This document shows, one piece after another, positions 8,372 to 15,921 of a stretch of DNA of 22,741 bases. The position numbers and the translations under genes were made by a program. The stretch covers positions 1 to 22,741 of the forward strand of contig QNAH01000003.1 of the NCBI GenBank assembly GCA_003641425.1, given 5' to 3'. The number at the start of each line of letters is the position of its first letter. Position 1 is the first letter of the stretch. The notes below the pieces were generated by a model. The model saw nothing but the letters and a program-made list of their open reading frames with translations, did no database searches and was not told where the DNA came from. This DNA comes from Candidatus Zixiibacteriota bacterium (GTDB lineage Bacteria > Zixibacteria > MSB-5A5 > GN15 > PGXB01).

Positions 8372-8472
8372 GGTCTTAATTTTGCATTTGGTGCCTTATA
8401 AATCAATAAAAAAGATTTCTTTTCAGTCTTATCTTTTATGTATAAAAAGCGGGGCGGCGGTGGTTATAGGAT

Positions 8473-8501
8473 TTGACAAAAATAGAAAAATATCGTTAAT
8501 T
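8473..8501 (+). promoter_or_regulatory. likely sigma-70 promoter upstream of nfi
   Basis: A perfect TTGACA (8473-8478) is followed after 17 bases by TTAATT (8496-8501). The -10 box is weaker than the -35. This would give a leader of about 120-125 bases before the TTG start of nfi. It lies in the 260-base divergent gap 8372-8631 shared with the OmpA-family gene. Confidence 0.45.
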
Positions 8502-8607
8502 AATTGTAGCCGAAATGCCTCTGTCGCAAGTAGTTTTAGGGACATATCGGCGGTCAGACTAATTCAAATCATATTATTGTATGATTTTTCTGAGTTAAAG
8601 GAGTCCT

Positions 8608-8628
8608 GTGATTGGGATCGAGGGATAG
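8608..8628 (+). other. possible six-codon leader ORF before nfi
   Basis: AAAGGAG (8597-8603) lies four bases before a GTG at 8608 that opens the frame MIGIEG and stops at TAG 8626-8628. It is in the same frame as nfi, whose TTG start is four bases after that stop. It has the strongest ribosome-site match near nfi, so ribosomes may load here and re-initiate. It may also be chance. Confidence 0.2.
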
Positions 8629-8631
8629 GGT

Positions 8632-9354
8632 TTGGATTTTCAACCTTTACATGATTGGTCTCAAAATCCTAATGAAGCGGTCAAACTGCAATATGAACTA
8701 CAACCGCATGTAAATGTGTCGAAGTCTATTGGTACGCCCCAATTGGTTACGGCGGTTGATACGGCTTATAATAACAAGACCAATCGTCTTTACGCAGCTG
8801 CGGTGACCCTGAAATGTCCCGATATGACAAATTATGAAAGAGTGATTGCCGAAGCCGAGGCCAAATTCCCGTATATTCCGGCTTTGCTGGCTTTTCGCGA
8901 GGGGCCGGTCATATTAAAAGCCCTCGGGCGTTTGAAAACAAGACCCGATGTAGTCATATATCCGGGCCATGGTCTGGCCCATCCACGTGGAATAGGCATG
9001 GCATCTCATCTGGGCCTGATTACCGGTATTCCGTCGATCGGGTGCGCCAGAAGATGTCTGGCCGGTGATTATCGCCGGCCGGCCCAGGAAAAGGGCGGGT
9101 GTTCATCATTATTTATCTCCGATGTCGAAAGCGGGTTTGTGTACCGTACAAAAGAAAATGTAAAACCGATATTTATCTCTCCCGGACACATGTGCACCAT
9201 TCGGGATGCATTTGATATTATTATCGAGTGCCTCACCGATTACCGGATGCCCGAACCGCTGCGACTGGCCCACCTTTTTGCCAATAAGTACAAGCATTCG
9301 GCAGAAAAAAAAGCAATGCAGAGACAGATCACGGCCGGGCACGAAACCGGCTGA
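8632..9354 (+). CDS. nfi: endonuclease V homologue with an altered active site
   Basis: Endonuclease V nicks DNA (or RNA) one base 3' of deoxyinosine. The 240 residues cover the whole fold. The TTG start is supported by GAGGGA six bases upstream, by an in-frame stop at 8626, and because the reading MDFQPLHDW resembles the start of Thermotoga EndoV as I recall it. Retained: Asp43 in AVDTAY, the strand-separating wedge PYIP (80-83), Glu90 in FRE, GHG(L)AHPR (112-119), ASHLG and SPGH with His186. Missing: the Asp just before GHG, one of three metal-binding acids (D110 in the Thermotoga enzyme); here it is Pro111, codon CCG. The IGVAK lysine reads IGCAR. Activity is therefore in doubt: it may be weak, altered or only binding. 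The M20 gene follows after 35 bases. The protein is otherwise intact, without a frameshift. Confidence 0.9.
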   Translation: MDFQPLHDWSQNPNEAVKLQYELQPHVNVSKSIGTPQLVTAVDTAYNNKTNRLYAAAVTLKCPDMTNYERVIAEAEAKFPYIPALLAFREGPVILKALGRLKTRPDVVIYPGHGLAHPRGIGMASHLGLITGIPSIGCARRCLAGDYRRPAQEKGGCSSLFISDVESGFVYRTKENVKPIFISPGHMCTIRDAFDIIIECLTDYRMPEPLRLAHLFANKYKHSAEKKAMQRQITAGHETG

Positions 9355-9389
9355 AATGATAAAATTACAGGCAATATTCAACTAACAAA

Positions 9390-10580
9390 ATGAAAATTTC
9401 TGAGGGAGAAATCAAACGGCTGGCGGAAGAAATATTTCCGCATCAGGTAAAAATACGCCGTCATCTTCACCGGCATCCCGAACTGTCTGATCAGGAGTTC
9501 GAGACGACAAGATATATCAAACAGCAATTGCGGAACTTTGGAATTAAAATCCGTCCGTTGAAGATGAAAACAGGTGTTCTCGGGCTGATCAATCCGCAAA
9601 ATAGACCGGCCGTTGCCATTAGATCCGATATCGATGCTCTTCCCATTGTCGAATGTACAAATCTGCCGTTCATCTCGAAGAATAATGGCGTCATGCATGC
9701 CTGCGGGCATGATATTCATATGGCAACCGCTCTGGGTACCGCCGCTGTTTTGAACCGGATAAAAAAACAAATACCCGGATGTGTCAAGTTTATCTTTCAG
9801 CCGGCGGAGGAGCAACCGCCGGGCGGAGCGGAAAGAATGATCCGGGAAGGTGTGCTGGAAGATCCCGAGGTCAAAATGATCTTTGCCCTGCATACCGATC
9901 CAACCGTACCCACCGGGCGGATCTCGATCCGTGACGGAGCCACTATGGCCGCGGTGACCGATTTCGATATTACCATAATCGGTGTCGGGGGACATGCCGC
10001 CGTTCCTCATAATGCCGTCGATGCCATTGCGGTTGCCGCCGAGGTTATAGAATCCATACAAAAAATAATATCGCGTGAGACGAGCCCGATGCGGCCGGCG
10101 GTGATAACTTTCGGTTCGATCGAGGGCGGAACTGCGCGGAACGTTATTGCCGACAGGGTAAAATTGAGCGGAACGGCCAGAACGCTTAATGAAGACAACA
10201 GGAAATTGATTCCGCGCCTTATTAAACGGACCCTCGACGGCGTCTGCCGCGCCCGCGGCGCCAAATACGAGCTTTCCATCGAGGCCGGGTATCCGGTCAT
10301 GGTTAATCATGCCGCGGCAAATAAAATTATCGAAGAATCTTATACCCGGCTTTTTGGCAGAAGGAAGGTGGGGGAGACGCCGCAGACGATGGGCGGTGAG
10401 GATTTTTCATTCTTTCTGCAGAAGGTTCCGGGTGCCATGTTCCGGCTGGGCGTCAGGAATAATAAAATTCACGCCAACAAACCATGGCATTCCCCCGAAT
10501 TTATTGCAGATGAAAGAAGTATGTATTTTGGAACGGCTCTGCTGACGCGGGCGGTTCTGAGCAAATTTGGCGGATACTAA
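9390..10580 (+). CDS. M20D-family amidohydrolase (N-acyl-amino-acid hydrolase type)
   Basis: A two-metal hydrolase that splits an acyl or peptide group from an amino acid or similar amide; cytoplasmic, no signal peptide. 396 residues, normal for the family. Seen: RRHLHRHPELS at the start, SDIDALPI (79-86), ACGHDIHMA with metal ligands Cys105 and His107, QPAEEQPPGGA with the Glu pair 140/141, His168 (ALHTD), the lid-domain motif GGHAAVPH, MGGEDFSFF and the last ligand His367 in HSPEF. All ligands of the Cys-type M20D subgroup (hippurate hydrolase, IAA-amino acid hydrolase, N-acetyl-diaminopimelate deacetylase relatives) are present, so it should be active. The substrate cannot be told. The TAA stop abuts the ATG of the next gene, so the two are probably co-translated. 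Confidence 0.93.
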   Translation: MKISEGEIKRLAEEIFPHQVKIRRHLHRHPELSDQEFETTRYIKQQLRNFGIKIRPLKMKTGVLGLINPQNRPAVAIRSDIDALPIVECTNLPFISKNNGVMHACGHDIHMATALGTAAVLNRIKKQIPGCVKFIFQPAEEQPPGGAERMIREGVLEDPEVKMIFALHTDPTVPTGRISIRDGATMAAVTDFDITIIGVGGHAAVPHNAVDAIAVAAEVIESIQKIISRETSPMRPAVITFGSIEGGTARNVIADRVKLSGTARTLNEDNRKLIPRLIKRTLDGVCRARGAKYELSIEAGYPVMVNHAAANKIIEESYTRLFGRRKVGETPQTMGGEDFSFFLQKVPGAMFRLGVRNNKIHANKPWHSPEFIADERSMYFGTALLTRAVLSKFGGY

Positions 10581-12044
10581 ATGACCCGGCTGAAATTATC
10601 AATTATATTGATTCTTCTATCATTGTTGTTTACCGGCCCCGTTGAGGCCGGTTTATATACTGATCTGGTCGTAAATTACTCGAATTTCTCCTATATATCA
10701 TCGATTGCAGTCGGGTACCAGTATGTCTATTTTGGAACAACTCATGGGATAACCCGGTACGATAAAGTTAACAAACGGTGGGCGGATCCGCTGACGTCGA
10801 TCGACGGGTTTTATGATCGTCGAATATATGAGGTGAGGGTTTCGTTCGACGAAGAGAATCTCTGGGTTAAAACCGATTTTGGAAATTATGAATACAGTGC
10901 GTCGATAAAACAATGGCGGCCCATTAATGATTTTCCCCCTGATGAGTCACAGGTGCGGCATCTTGATCCCGATCCTTTTTATTTTGCACCATGGGGGTAC
11001 AATTACATGACAAGCGGATATCTTGTCGATGATTACGCCCGCGAGTTTAAAATAACCGATATTGTTGATGACAACTGGGCCAACCTCTGGATCGGAATCT
11101 GGGGGTTAGGTGCGGCCTGGTCGGATATAGAAAGCAGGCATATTAAATTATTGCCCTTCGGGCCGTTGTATGCCGATATCACATCGTTGTCTGTCAGTGA
11201 TGGGGTTCTCTGGATGGGCGGATTGACCGACAGCGCCTATCGTACCGGCATGACCGCATACGATTTAAAAAAAAATGAATTCGATTATATCGAATTCAGT
11301 GATAATAACCGATTCCTGAGAGCCAGCGTCTTTGACATATATGCCGGTGAGGAGAAAATATTCGCCGCCACCGACGACGGTGTCTGGATAATCGATCGGA
11401 AAGAAAAGAAATTTGTCGAACGCCTTTCGCGCCATGCGGGAATTCCCGATGATCAGATTTTGTGTGTCTTCAATTTCGAAAATTACCTGCTGGCGGGAAC
11501 CGAATTCGGGCTCGGGGTCGTCGATTTGAATTTCGACAGCTCGGGGCAGGTTGCCCGTGTGATGATGCCGTCGGCGACAGTAATCTGCCTGGAAAGCTCC
11601 GGCCGTAATATCTGGATCGGTACCGATGATGGGATATATCGCTGGAATATCGACAAAAACAAACTTGGCCGTCTTACGGCCGGCGAGTTGAATGGATTCT
11701 GGGTGATAAATGATCTGGTCAATACCGGGGGAAAAATGTGGGTGGCCGGTGACAATGAGTTGGCCTCGATAAATCTTGAAACGGCGAAAATCGAGACCTA
11801 TCCCGAAATCGGTCTGTACGGCGGTGTCCGCGCCGTGGCTGTCCACGATACTCTCACGGCGGTCGCAACCGGATCCGGTCTGCTTCTTCTCTTCAACGGT
11901 GAGAAACCGCATAATCAGCTTTTTACCGTGGATGACGGCTTGATATCCAACAATGTCAGGGACCTGTTGTTCGAGGGGGATTATATCTGGCTGGCTACTG
12001 ACCGGGGGCTGACCCGATTTTGGTATAAAAATCCGGCGCTTTGA
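10581..12044 (+). CDS. secreted beta-propeller protein (two-component-regulator-propeller type repeats)
   Basis: An exported protein of unknown partner. Residues 1-23 form a signal peptide (MTRLKLSIILILLSLL, cleavage near VEA). The rest is built of about 45-60-residue units ending in the pattern seen in sensor-kinase propellers: IWIGTDDGIYRWNI, IWLATDRGLTRF, IFAATDDGVWIID, LLAGTEFGLGVVD, NLWIGIWG, VYFGTTHGITRYDK. That implies a seven- or eight-bladed propeller filling the whole protein. Unlike hybrid two-component systems there is no kinase, Y_Y_Y or DNA-binding domain; the protein ends after the last blade, so it is not a truncated sensor by any visible sign. Its ATG directly follows the stop of the amidohydrolase gene. 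It may be periplasmic or surface exposed; binding a peptide or glycan is a guess. Confidence 0.82.
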   Translation: MTRLKLSIILILLSLLFTGPVEAGLYTDLVVNYSNFSYISSIAVGYQYVYFGTTHGITRYDKVNKRWADPLTSIDGFYDRRIYEVRVSFDEENLWVKTDFGNYEYSASIKQWRPINDFPPDESQVRHLDPDPFYFAPWGYNYMTSGYLVDDYAREFKITDIVDDNWANLWIGIWGLGAAWSDIESRHIKLLPFGPLYADITSLSVSDGVLWMGGLTDSAYRTGMTAYDLKKNEFDYIEFSDNNRFLRASVFDIYAGEEKIFAATDDGVWIIDRKEKKFVERLSRHAGIPDDQILCVFNFENYLLAGTEFGLGVVDLNFDSSGQVARVMMPSATVICLESSGRNIWIGTDDGIYRWNIDKNKLGRLTAGELNGFWVINDLVNTGGKMWVAGDNELASINLETAKIETYPEIGLYGGVRAVAVHDTLTAVATGSGLLLLFNGEKPHNQLFTVDDGLISNNVRDLLFEGDYIWLATDRGLTRFWYKNPAL

Positions 12045-12106
12045 TTTTCCGGGCGGTTTTATTCTCAATTTTTATTTGAACCGGGGGATATATTTTCTTA
12101 TTATTT

Positions 12107-12126
12107 TTATCAGATTATATTGATAA
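12107..12126. repeat. short AT-rich inverted repeat before the FG-GAP gene
   Basis: TTATCA (12107-12112) and TGATAA (12121-12126) pair around an 8-base spacer, 28 bases before the next start codon. It could be an operator in the 109-base gap 12045-12153, but a 6-base match in such AT-rich DNA is weak evidence. Confidence 0.2.
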
Positions 12127-12153
12127 GGCGGAATTTAATATATAACCACGATT

Positions 12154-13641
12154 ATGAGAAAAATCCTATACATATTCATTCTTGTCTTCTGCATGGTGAT
12201 ATCGGCATGGCTTATTGCCGGTGCCGCGGATCAGGATCTTTTCGATATCTACACTCTGGAAGTCGAAGGTGACATCTATGATTATGTAACCGCTGATTTT
12301 GACGGTGACCGCTATACCGATATTATCGTTATCTATTCGCCTATCGATGATTTCGAGACCAGGTATATCGGTTTGTATCTTCAGAAAGGATCATCCGGTT
12401 TTCGGACGATTGCCGATTATCTGAGTCCCCTTCCCAAGAGTGCGTCTCAAATCGATGTTGCCGATATCGACGGTGACGGTCTTGCCGAAATCTATTTGAT
12501 CGAGGCCGAGAGGGTGAGTGTCATCAGATTCACGCCCAATGTCGGCTTCTCGACCCCGGAGCAGGTGGTCCGTCACAGGACCATATATTCGATCCCGTAT
12601 TTCAGCGGAATTATCGTGGAGCCGTTTTTATTCGATATTAATTCTCAGGCCGGACCCGAAATAATCATACCCAACTCCAGAGGGTACGCCATCTTTGAGC
12701 AGGGCGACGACGGCTCTTACGGTATTCTGAACCAGATCGAGGCCCCGGTTATAGGGAGAAACACACAGAAGGGACTTAGGCGATTCCGAGGCCGGAATAA
12801 TATTGAATTCATTATCAGCCTGGCCGACATTTATGTCGCCGACGGTAATGGGGACAGTGCCAATGATATCTATTTATTATGGGACAGAAAGGTGTGCTGT
12901 TTTTTCCAGGATCAAAGCGGTAATTTTGCCAGTGACCCCGATGTCGAAGTCGATTTTTATCCGGTCAACAGTCGCGGTTATCATGAGAGTCTTCTGGCCG
13001 ACTGTAACGGCGATGGCAGCCTTGATGCGGTCGTATCCAACACATCGGGCGGCATAACCAACACCGAGACAAAAATAAGGATACACATGGCCGATTCCCA
13101 GGGTCGTATCAGGGATGTGGCGGTGAAGGAAATCACCCTGTCCGATTCGCATTGTAATCTGATGATAGGTGATTATGACAGGGATGGTCGTTTCGATATG
13201 GTTGTGCCGGCTGTGGAACTGGGAGCCCTGGCGGCGACCAAGATGTTTTTGATGAAAAAAGCCGATTTGCATTTGCTGATATATCCGCTGGATAACGGTA
13301 TGCCCGGTGATGAACCGGCACGACGGATGAAATACGAATTCAGGTTCGATTTTGATGATCCTCAGCCGACGGTGGAAGTCGCCTTGGAATGGACGGCCGA
13401 TTATAACGGCGATAATCTGAATGATCTCGTTTTTTCCGACGGCAAAGGTAAGCTCCAGTTTTTCTGGGGGCAAAACGGCGAATACCTTTCAAAAAAGCCT
13501 GATCTGGAGGTGGCTGTCGACCACCCGCAGGAGATACACCCGTTCCATCTGTATAACGGCGCCAGATCGGATATTATCATAGAGCATAATTTAAGCGGTC
13601 GCCTGGATCGCCTGACAATATTGAAGAACAGGGAGAATTAA
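12154..13641 (+). CDS. secreted FG-GAP/VCBS-repeat protein
   Basis: An exported integrin-like beta-propeller protein of unknown role. Residues 1-25 are a signal peptide with a long hydrophobic run (IFILVFCMVISAWLIAGA, then ADQ). Six calcium-loop motifs of the DxDxDG kind can be read: DFDGDRYTD, DIDGDGLAE, DGNGDSAND, DCNGDGSLD, DYDRDGRFD and DYNGDNLND, each at the start of a blade. The 495 residues have no enzyme domain or surface anchor. The gene follows the propeller gene after 109 bases and precedes the zinc-ribbon gene by 20 bases, so it may belong to either transcript. Such proteins are frequent in FCB-group and related bacteria, where they bind sugars or proteins outside the cell. The start ATG is fixed by the signal peptide; the ribosome site is poor. 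Confidence 0.85.
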   Translation: MRKILYIFILVFCMVISAWLIAGAADQDLFDIYTLEVEGDIYDYVTADFDGDRYTDIIVIYSPIDDFETRYIGLYLQKGSSGFRTIADYLSPLPKSASQIDVADIDGDGLAEIYLIEAERVSVIRFTPNVGFSTPEQVVRHRTIYSIPYFSGIIVEPFLFDINSQAGPEIIIPNSRGYAIFEQGDDGSYGILNQIEAPVIGRNTQKGLRRFRGRNNIEFIISLADIYVADGNGDSANDIYLLWDRKVCCFFQDQSGNFASDPDVEVDFYPVNSRGYHESLLADCNGDGSLDAVVSNTSGGITNTETKIRIHMADSQGRIRDVAVKEITLSDSHCNLMIGDYDRDGRFDMVVPAVELGALAATKMFLMKKADLHLLIYPLDNGMPGDEPARRMKYEFRFDFDDPQPTVEVALEWTADYNGDNLNDLVFSDGKGKLQFFWGQNGEYLSKKPDLEVAVDHPQEIHPFHLYNGARSDIIIEHNLSGRLDRLTILKNREN

Positions 13642-13661
13642 AGAAGATAGAAGGGTGGAGT

Positions 13662-13856
13662 ATGTCAGAATTTGAATTTCCATTATGTTTGAAGTGTAAT
13701 GAGGGCCGCCTTCTGCCGCTCTCTGATTACGGCCGCGACGGCGCCACGATCATGTATAAGGCCTGGGTATGTACCAATCCCAATTGCGGCTTTTCATTAA
13801 GAATTGACAATGGGGAAATCAGTTACGGCAAACCGCTGGCCGTATCAAGTAAATGA
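13662..13856 (+). CDS. small zinc-ribbon protein
   Basis: A 64-residue cytoplasmic protein of unknown role. It has one four-cysteine zinc site: CLKC (9-12) and CTNPNC (37-42), set in two short strand pairs, the form of a rubredoxin-like or topoisomerase-type zinc ribbon. AAGGG lies six bases before the ATG, one of the clearer ribosome sites in the window. Its TGA overlaps the next gene's ATG (ATGA), so it is coupled to the YbbR-domain gene and tsaD. It is a believable gene, not a shadow: good ribosome site, conserved cysteine spacing and operon position. Nucleic-acid or protein binding is possible but not shown. Confidence 0.8.
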   Translation: MSEFEFPLCLKCNEGRLLPLSDYGRDGATIMYKAWVCTNPNCGFSLRIDNGEISYGKPLAVSSK

Positions 13857-14779
13857 TGAGATTACCGGGAATGTTCGACAATTTATGGGTGAAACTGGCG
13901 GCGGTCGTTTTGGCCGTCCTGCTGTGGTTTCATGTCGCCACCGAAAAGGTATACCAGCACCAGTACGCTTTGCCTCTGACACAGGTGGATATTGATGAAA
14001 ACCTGGTGCTGACCGAACCGTATCCGGATTCGATAACGGTATTGGTCTCGGCCAGCGGCAAGGTCCTGCTGAGAACCGACTGGAAAAAACGAGGTTTGCG
14101 ACTGGTCGCCGACCGCAGTCATTCCGGTCGGTTTAAAGTCGATGTTTCCAGTACCAATCTCAGTCTGGTGAATGCCGATAAGGTCAGTCTGATCGATGTT
14201 ATCTCGCCCCGCGAGATATATTTTATCTGCGACCGAAAGGCCGACAAAGAATTGCCGGTTAAATCACGCCTGGTTGTCGTGCCCGATGAAGGATACGCTG
14301 TCTATGACAGCGATTCGCTGGTCCCCAATGTGGTCAGTGTATCCGGATCAAATCGTCAGATTGCCGCCATGGAATTTGTTGAAACCGAAGAACTGGTACT
14401 CGATAACGCACGGAATAGTTTCTCCAAAAAACTCGCTCTTTCCTCCAACGATGTCTATGGAATTACTTTCGATCCGGATTCGGTAACAGTTTATGTTACA
14501 ATCGGGCCGGTGCGGCGAAAAGTGTTCCCCGGTGTCGAGGTCAGTCTTATCAACGCCCCGCTGCTTAAAAAATTCGATATCACACCGTCTGTCGTCGAGG
14601 TTCAAGTATCAGGACAGGCCGAATCGATCGACAGCCTGACGGTCGGAAAAATATCGGTGATAGCCGACTATATCCTGACCGACAGCGGCGGATATATACC
14701 TGTTCAGGTGGTTCTTCCCCCGACTATTTCCCTTATCGGGAAATCGGTTGATTCCGTAAAGATATCTGAAATACGATGA
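13853..14779 (+). CDS. YbbR-domain (CdaR-like) membrane-anchored protein
   Basis: A 308-residue protein with a single N-terminal membrane helix (11-28, LWVKLAAVVLAVLLWFHV) and a large extracytoplasmic part made of about three YbbR units. The opening NLWVKLAAVVLAVLLWFHV-AT is the standard YbbR start. In Firmicutes the homologue CdaR binds the cyclic di-AMP synthase CdaA and tunes it; whether that holds here is unknown, as no cdaA lies in the window. The first ATG (13853) overlaps the previous stop as ATGA; a second ATG at 13856 is equally possible. Its own stop overlaps the tsaD start in the same way, so three genes are tightly coupled. The C-terminal unit ends with the usual VQVVLPPTISLIGKSVDSV strand pattern. 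Confidence 0.85.
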   Translation: MMRLPGMFDNLWVKLAAVVLAVLLWFHVATEKVYQHQYALPLTQVDIDENLVLTEPYPDSITVLVSASGKVLLRTDWKKRGLRLVADRSHSGRFKVDVSSTNLSLVNADKVSLIDVISPREIYFICDRKADKELPVKSRLVVVPDEGYAVYDSDSLVPNVVSVSGSNRQIAAMEFVETEELVLDNARNSFSKKLALSSNDVYGITFDPDSVTVYVTIGPVRRKVFPGVEVSLINAPLLKKFDITPSVVEVQVSGQAESIDSLTVGKISVIADYILTDSGGYIPVQVVLPPTISLIGKSVDSVKISEIR

Positions 14780-15777
14780 TTACTCTGGGTATAGAAACAT
14801 CCTGCGACGAGACATCAGTCGCCGTCGTCAGGGATTTCGAGGAAATTCTCTCGAATATAATCCTGAGCCAGCTTGTGCACGCGGGATTCGGCGGAGTGGT
14901 GCCTGAAATAGCCAGCCGGGAACATCTTAAGGCGGTTGTGACGGTATTCGAGCAAGCGATGGCCAAAGCCGGTATCGGGCCGGAAGATATCGACCTGATA
15001 ACCGCCACCTATGGCCCGGGGCTGGTCGGCGCGCTTCTGGTGGGACTTAATTTCGGAAAGGGATTGGCCTACGGGTATGACAAACCGTTTGTAGCTGTCA
15101 ATCATCTCGAAGGGCATATTGCGGCCAATTTTATAATGCATAAAAATCTCCCCGATAAACATCTGACCCTGATAATCTCCGGAGGACATACTTCGCTGGT
15201 GCTGGTCGAGGGATTCGGAAAATATATACTACTAGGCCAGACCAAAGATGATGCTGTCGGTGAGGCCTATGATAAAGTGGCCAAACTGCTGGGGCTGGGA
15301 TACCCGGGCGGGGCCGAGATCGACCGGCTGGGAAAAGTCGGCGATCGGAAATATTTTCGTTTCCCGCGGGGAGTGATCAAAGAGAACAGTTTTGATTTTT
15401 CATATTCCGGCCTGAAAACGGCGGTGGCGCTTCATGTGCGCGATCTGTCCGATTTGGAACTGGAGGCTCATCGGGCCGATATCGCCGCCTCATTTCAAGA
15501 AGCGGCGCTGGAAGTATTGGTGGTTAAGACGGTCAGGGCGGCTGAGGAATACGGCATCGGGGCGGTGACATTATCCGGAGGAGTGGCTTCCAACAGCAGG
15601 CTGAAAGATTTGATGCTGAAAAAACTGTCGAATAAGAAAATTGACTTCTATTTTCCTCCCCCCGATCTTTGCACCGACAACGCCGCAATGATCGCGGCCG
15701 CGGGTTATATGCGCTATAAGCTCGACGGCCCCTCGGATTTGAACACCAATGCCATCCCGTATTTGAAGCTGGTGTGA
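14776..15777 (+). CDS. tsaD: tRNA N6-adenosine threonylcarbamoyltransferase TsaD
   Basis: Transfers the threonylcarbamoyl group to A37 of tRNAs that read ANN codons; works in the cytoplasm with TsaB and TsaE. 333 residues, the normal length. Visible: LGIETSCDETSVAVV (4-18), GGVVPEIASREH (39-50), the metal pair HLEGH (His110 and His114), IISGGHTSLV, GEAYDKVAKLLGL-GYPGG, FDFSYSGLKTA, LSGGVASNSRL and CTDNAAMIA with metal-binding Asp301. All active-site residues are present. It overlaps the YbbR gene by four bases. This is an essential housekeeping gene, which argues that the transcript 13662-15777 is constitutive. A 144-base gap with a likely promoter separates it from gmd. Confidence 0.97.
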   Translation: MITLGIETSCDETSVAVVRDFEEILSNIILSQLVHAGFGGVVPEIASREHLKAVVTVFEQAMAKAGIGPEDIDLITATYGPGLVGALLVGLNFGKGLAYGYDKPFVAVNHLEGHIAANFIMHKNLPDKHLTLIISGGHTSLVLVEGFGKYILLGQTKDDAVGEAYDKVAKLLGLGYPGGAEIDRLGKVGDRKYFRFPRGVIKENSFDFSYSGLKTAVALHVRDLSDLELEAHRADIAASFQEAALEVLVVKTVRAAEEYGIGAVTLSGGVASNSRLKDLMLKKLSNKKIDFYFPPPDLCTDNAAMIAAAGYMRYKLDGPSDLNTNAIPYLKLV

Positions 15778-15837
15778 GGAGCAGAGGAATTTTCGGATAT
15801 TAATCCCAATATAGATTTAATTATCAAGACTCTCTTT

Positions 15838-15846
15838 CCCCCCCCC
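15838..15846 (+). repeat. nine-base poly-C tract upstream of the gmd promoter
   Basis: A run of nine C in an otherwise AT-rich gap, ending nine bases before the proposed -35 box. Tracts of this kind slip during replication and can alter promoter strength. No other homopolymer of G or C of this length was noticed in the window. Confidence 0.9.
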
Positions 15847-15855
15847 TGAAACCAT

Positions 15856-15884
15856 TTGCCCAATAGATTGTAACTTCTTATATT
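15856..15884 (+). promoter_or_regulatory. likely promoter of the gmd operon
   Basis: TTGCCC (15856-15861), 17 bases, then TATATT (15879-15884). The boxes lie 37 bases before the gmd ATG and match consensus well at the -10. It is the best promoter candidate for the three sugar-nucleotide genes. Confidence 0.45.
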
Positions 15885-15908
15885 CGAACTTAAATCTTAT
15901 AGTTTTTT

Positions 15909-15915
15909 GGGGGAG
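15909..15915 (+). promoter_or_regulatory. ribosome binding site that fixes the gmd start
   Basis: GGGGGAG lies six bases before the ATG at 15922. An in-frame TTG at 15907 would put this site inside the gene, and the protein family starts at the ATG, so the ATG is chosen. Confidence 0.7.
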
Positions 15916-15921
15916 CATATT

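Noticed and set aside
8370..8654. 94-codon plus-strand frame in the divergent gap
   Set aside because: Overlaps the promoter and start of nfi; no recognizable domain or strong start.
9378..10310. 310-codon minus-strand frame
   Set aside because: Complete antisense shadow of the M20 amidohydrolase gene.
12877..13473. 198-codon minus-strand frame
   Set aside because: Antisense of the FG-GAP gene; no independent support.
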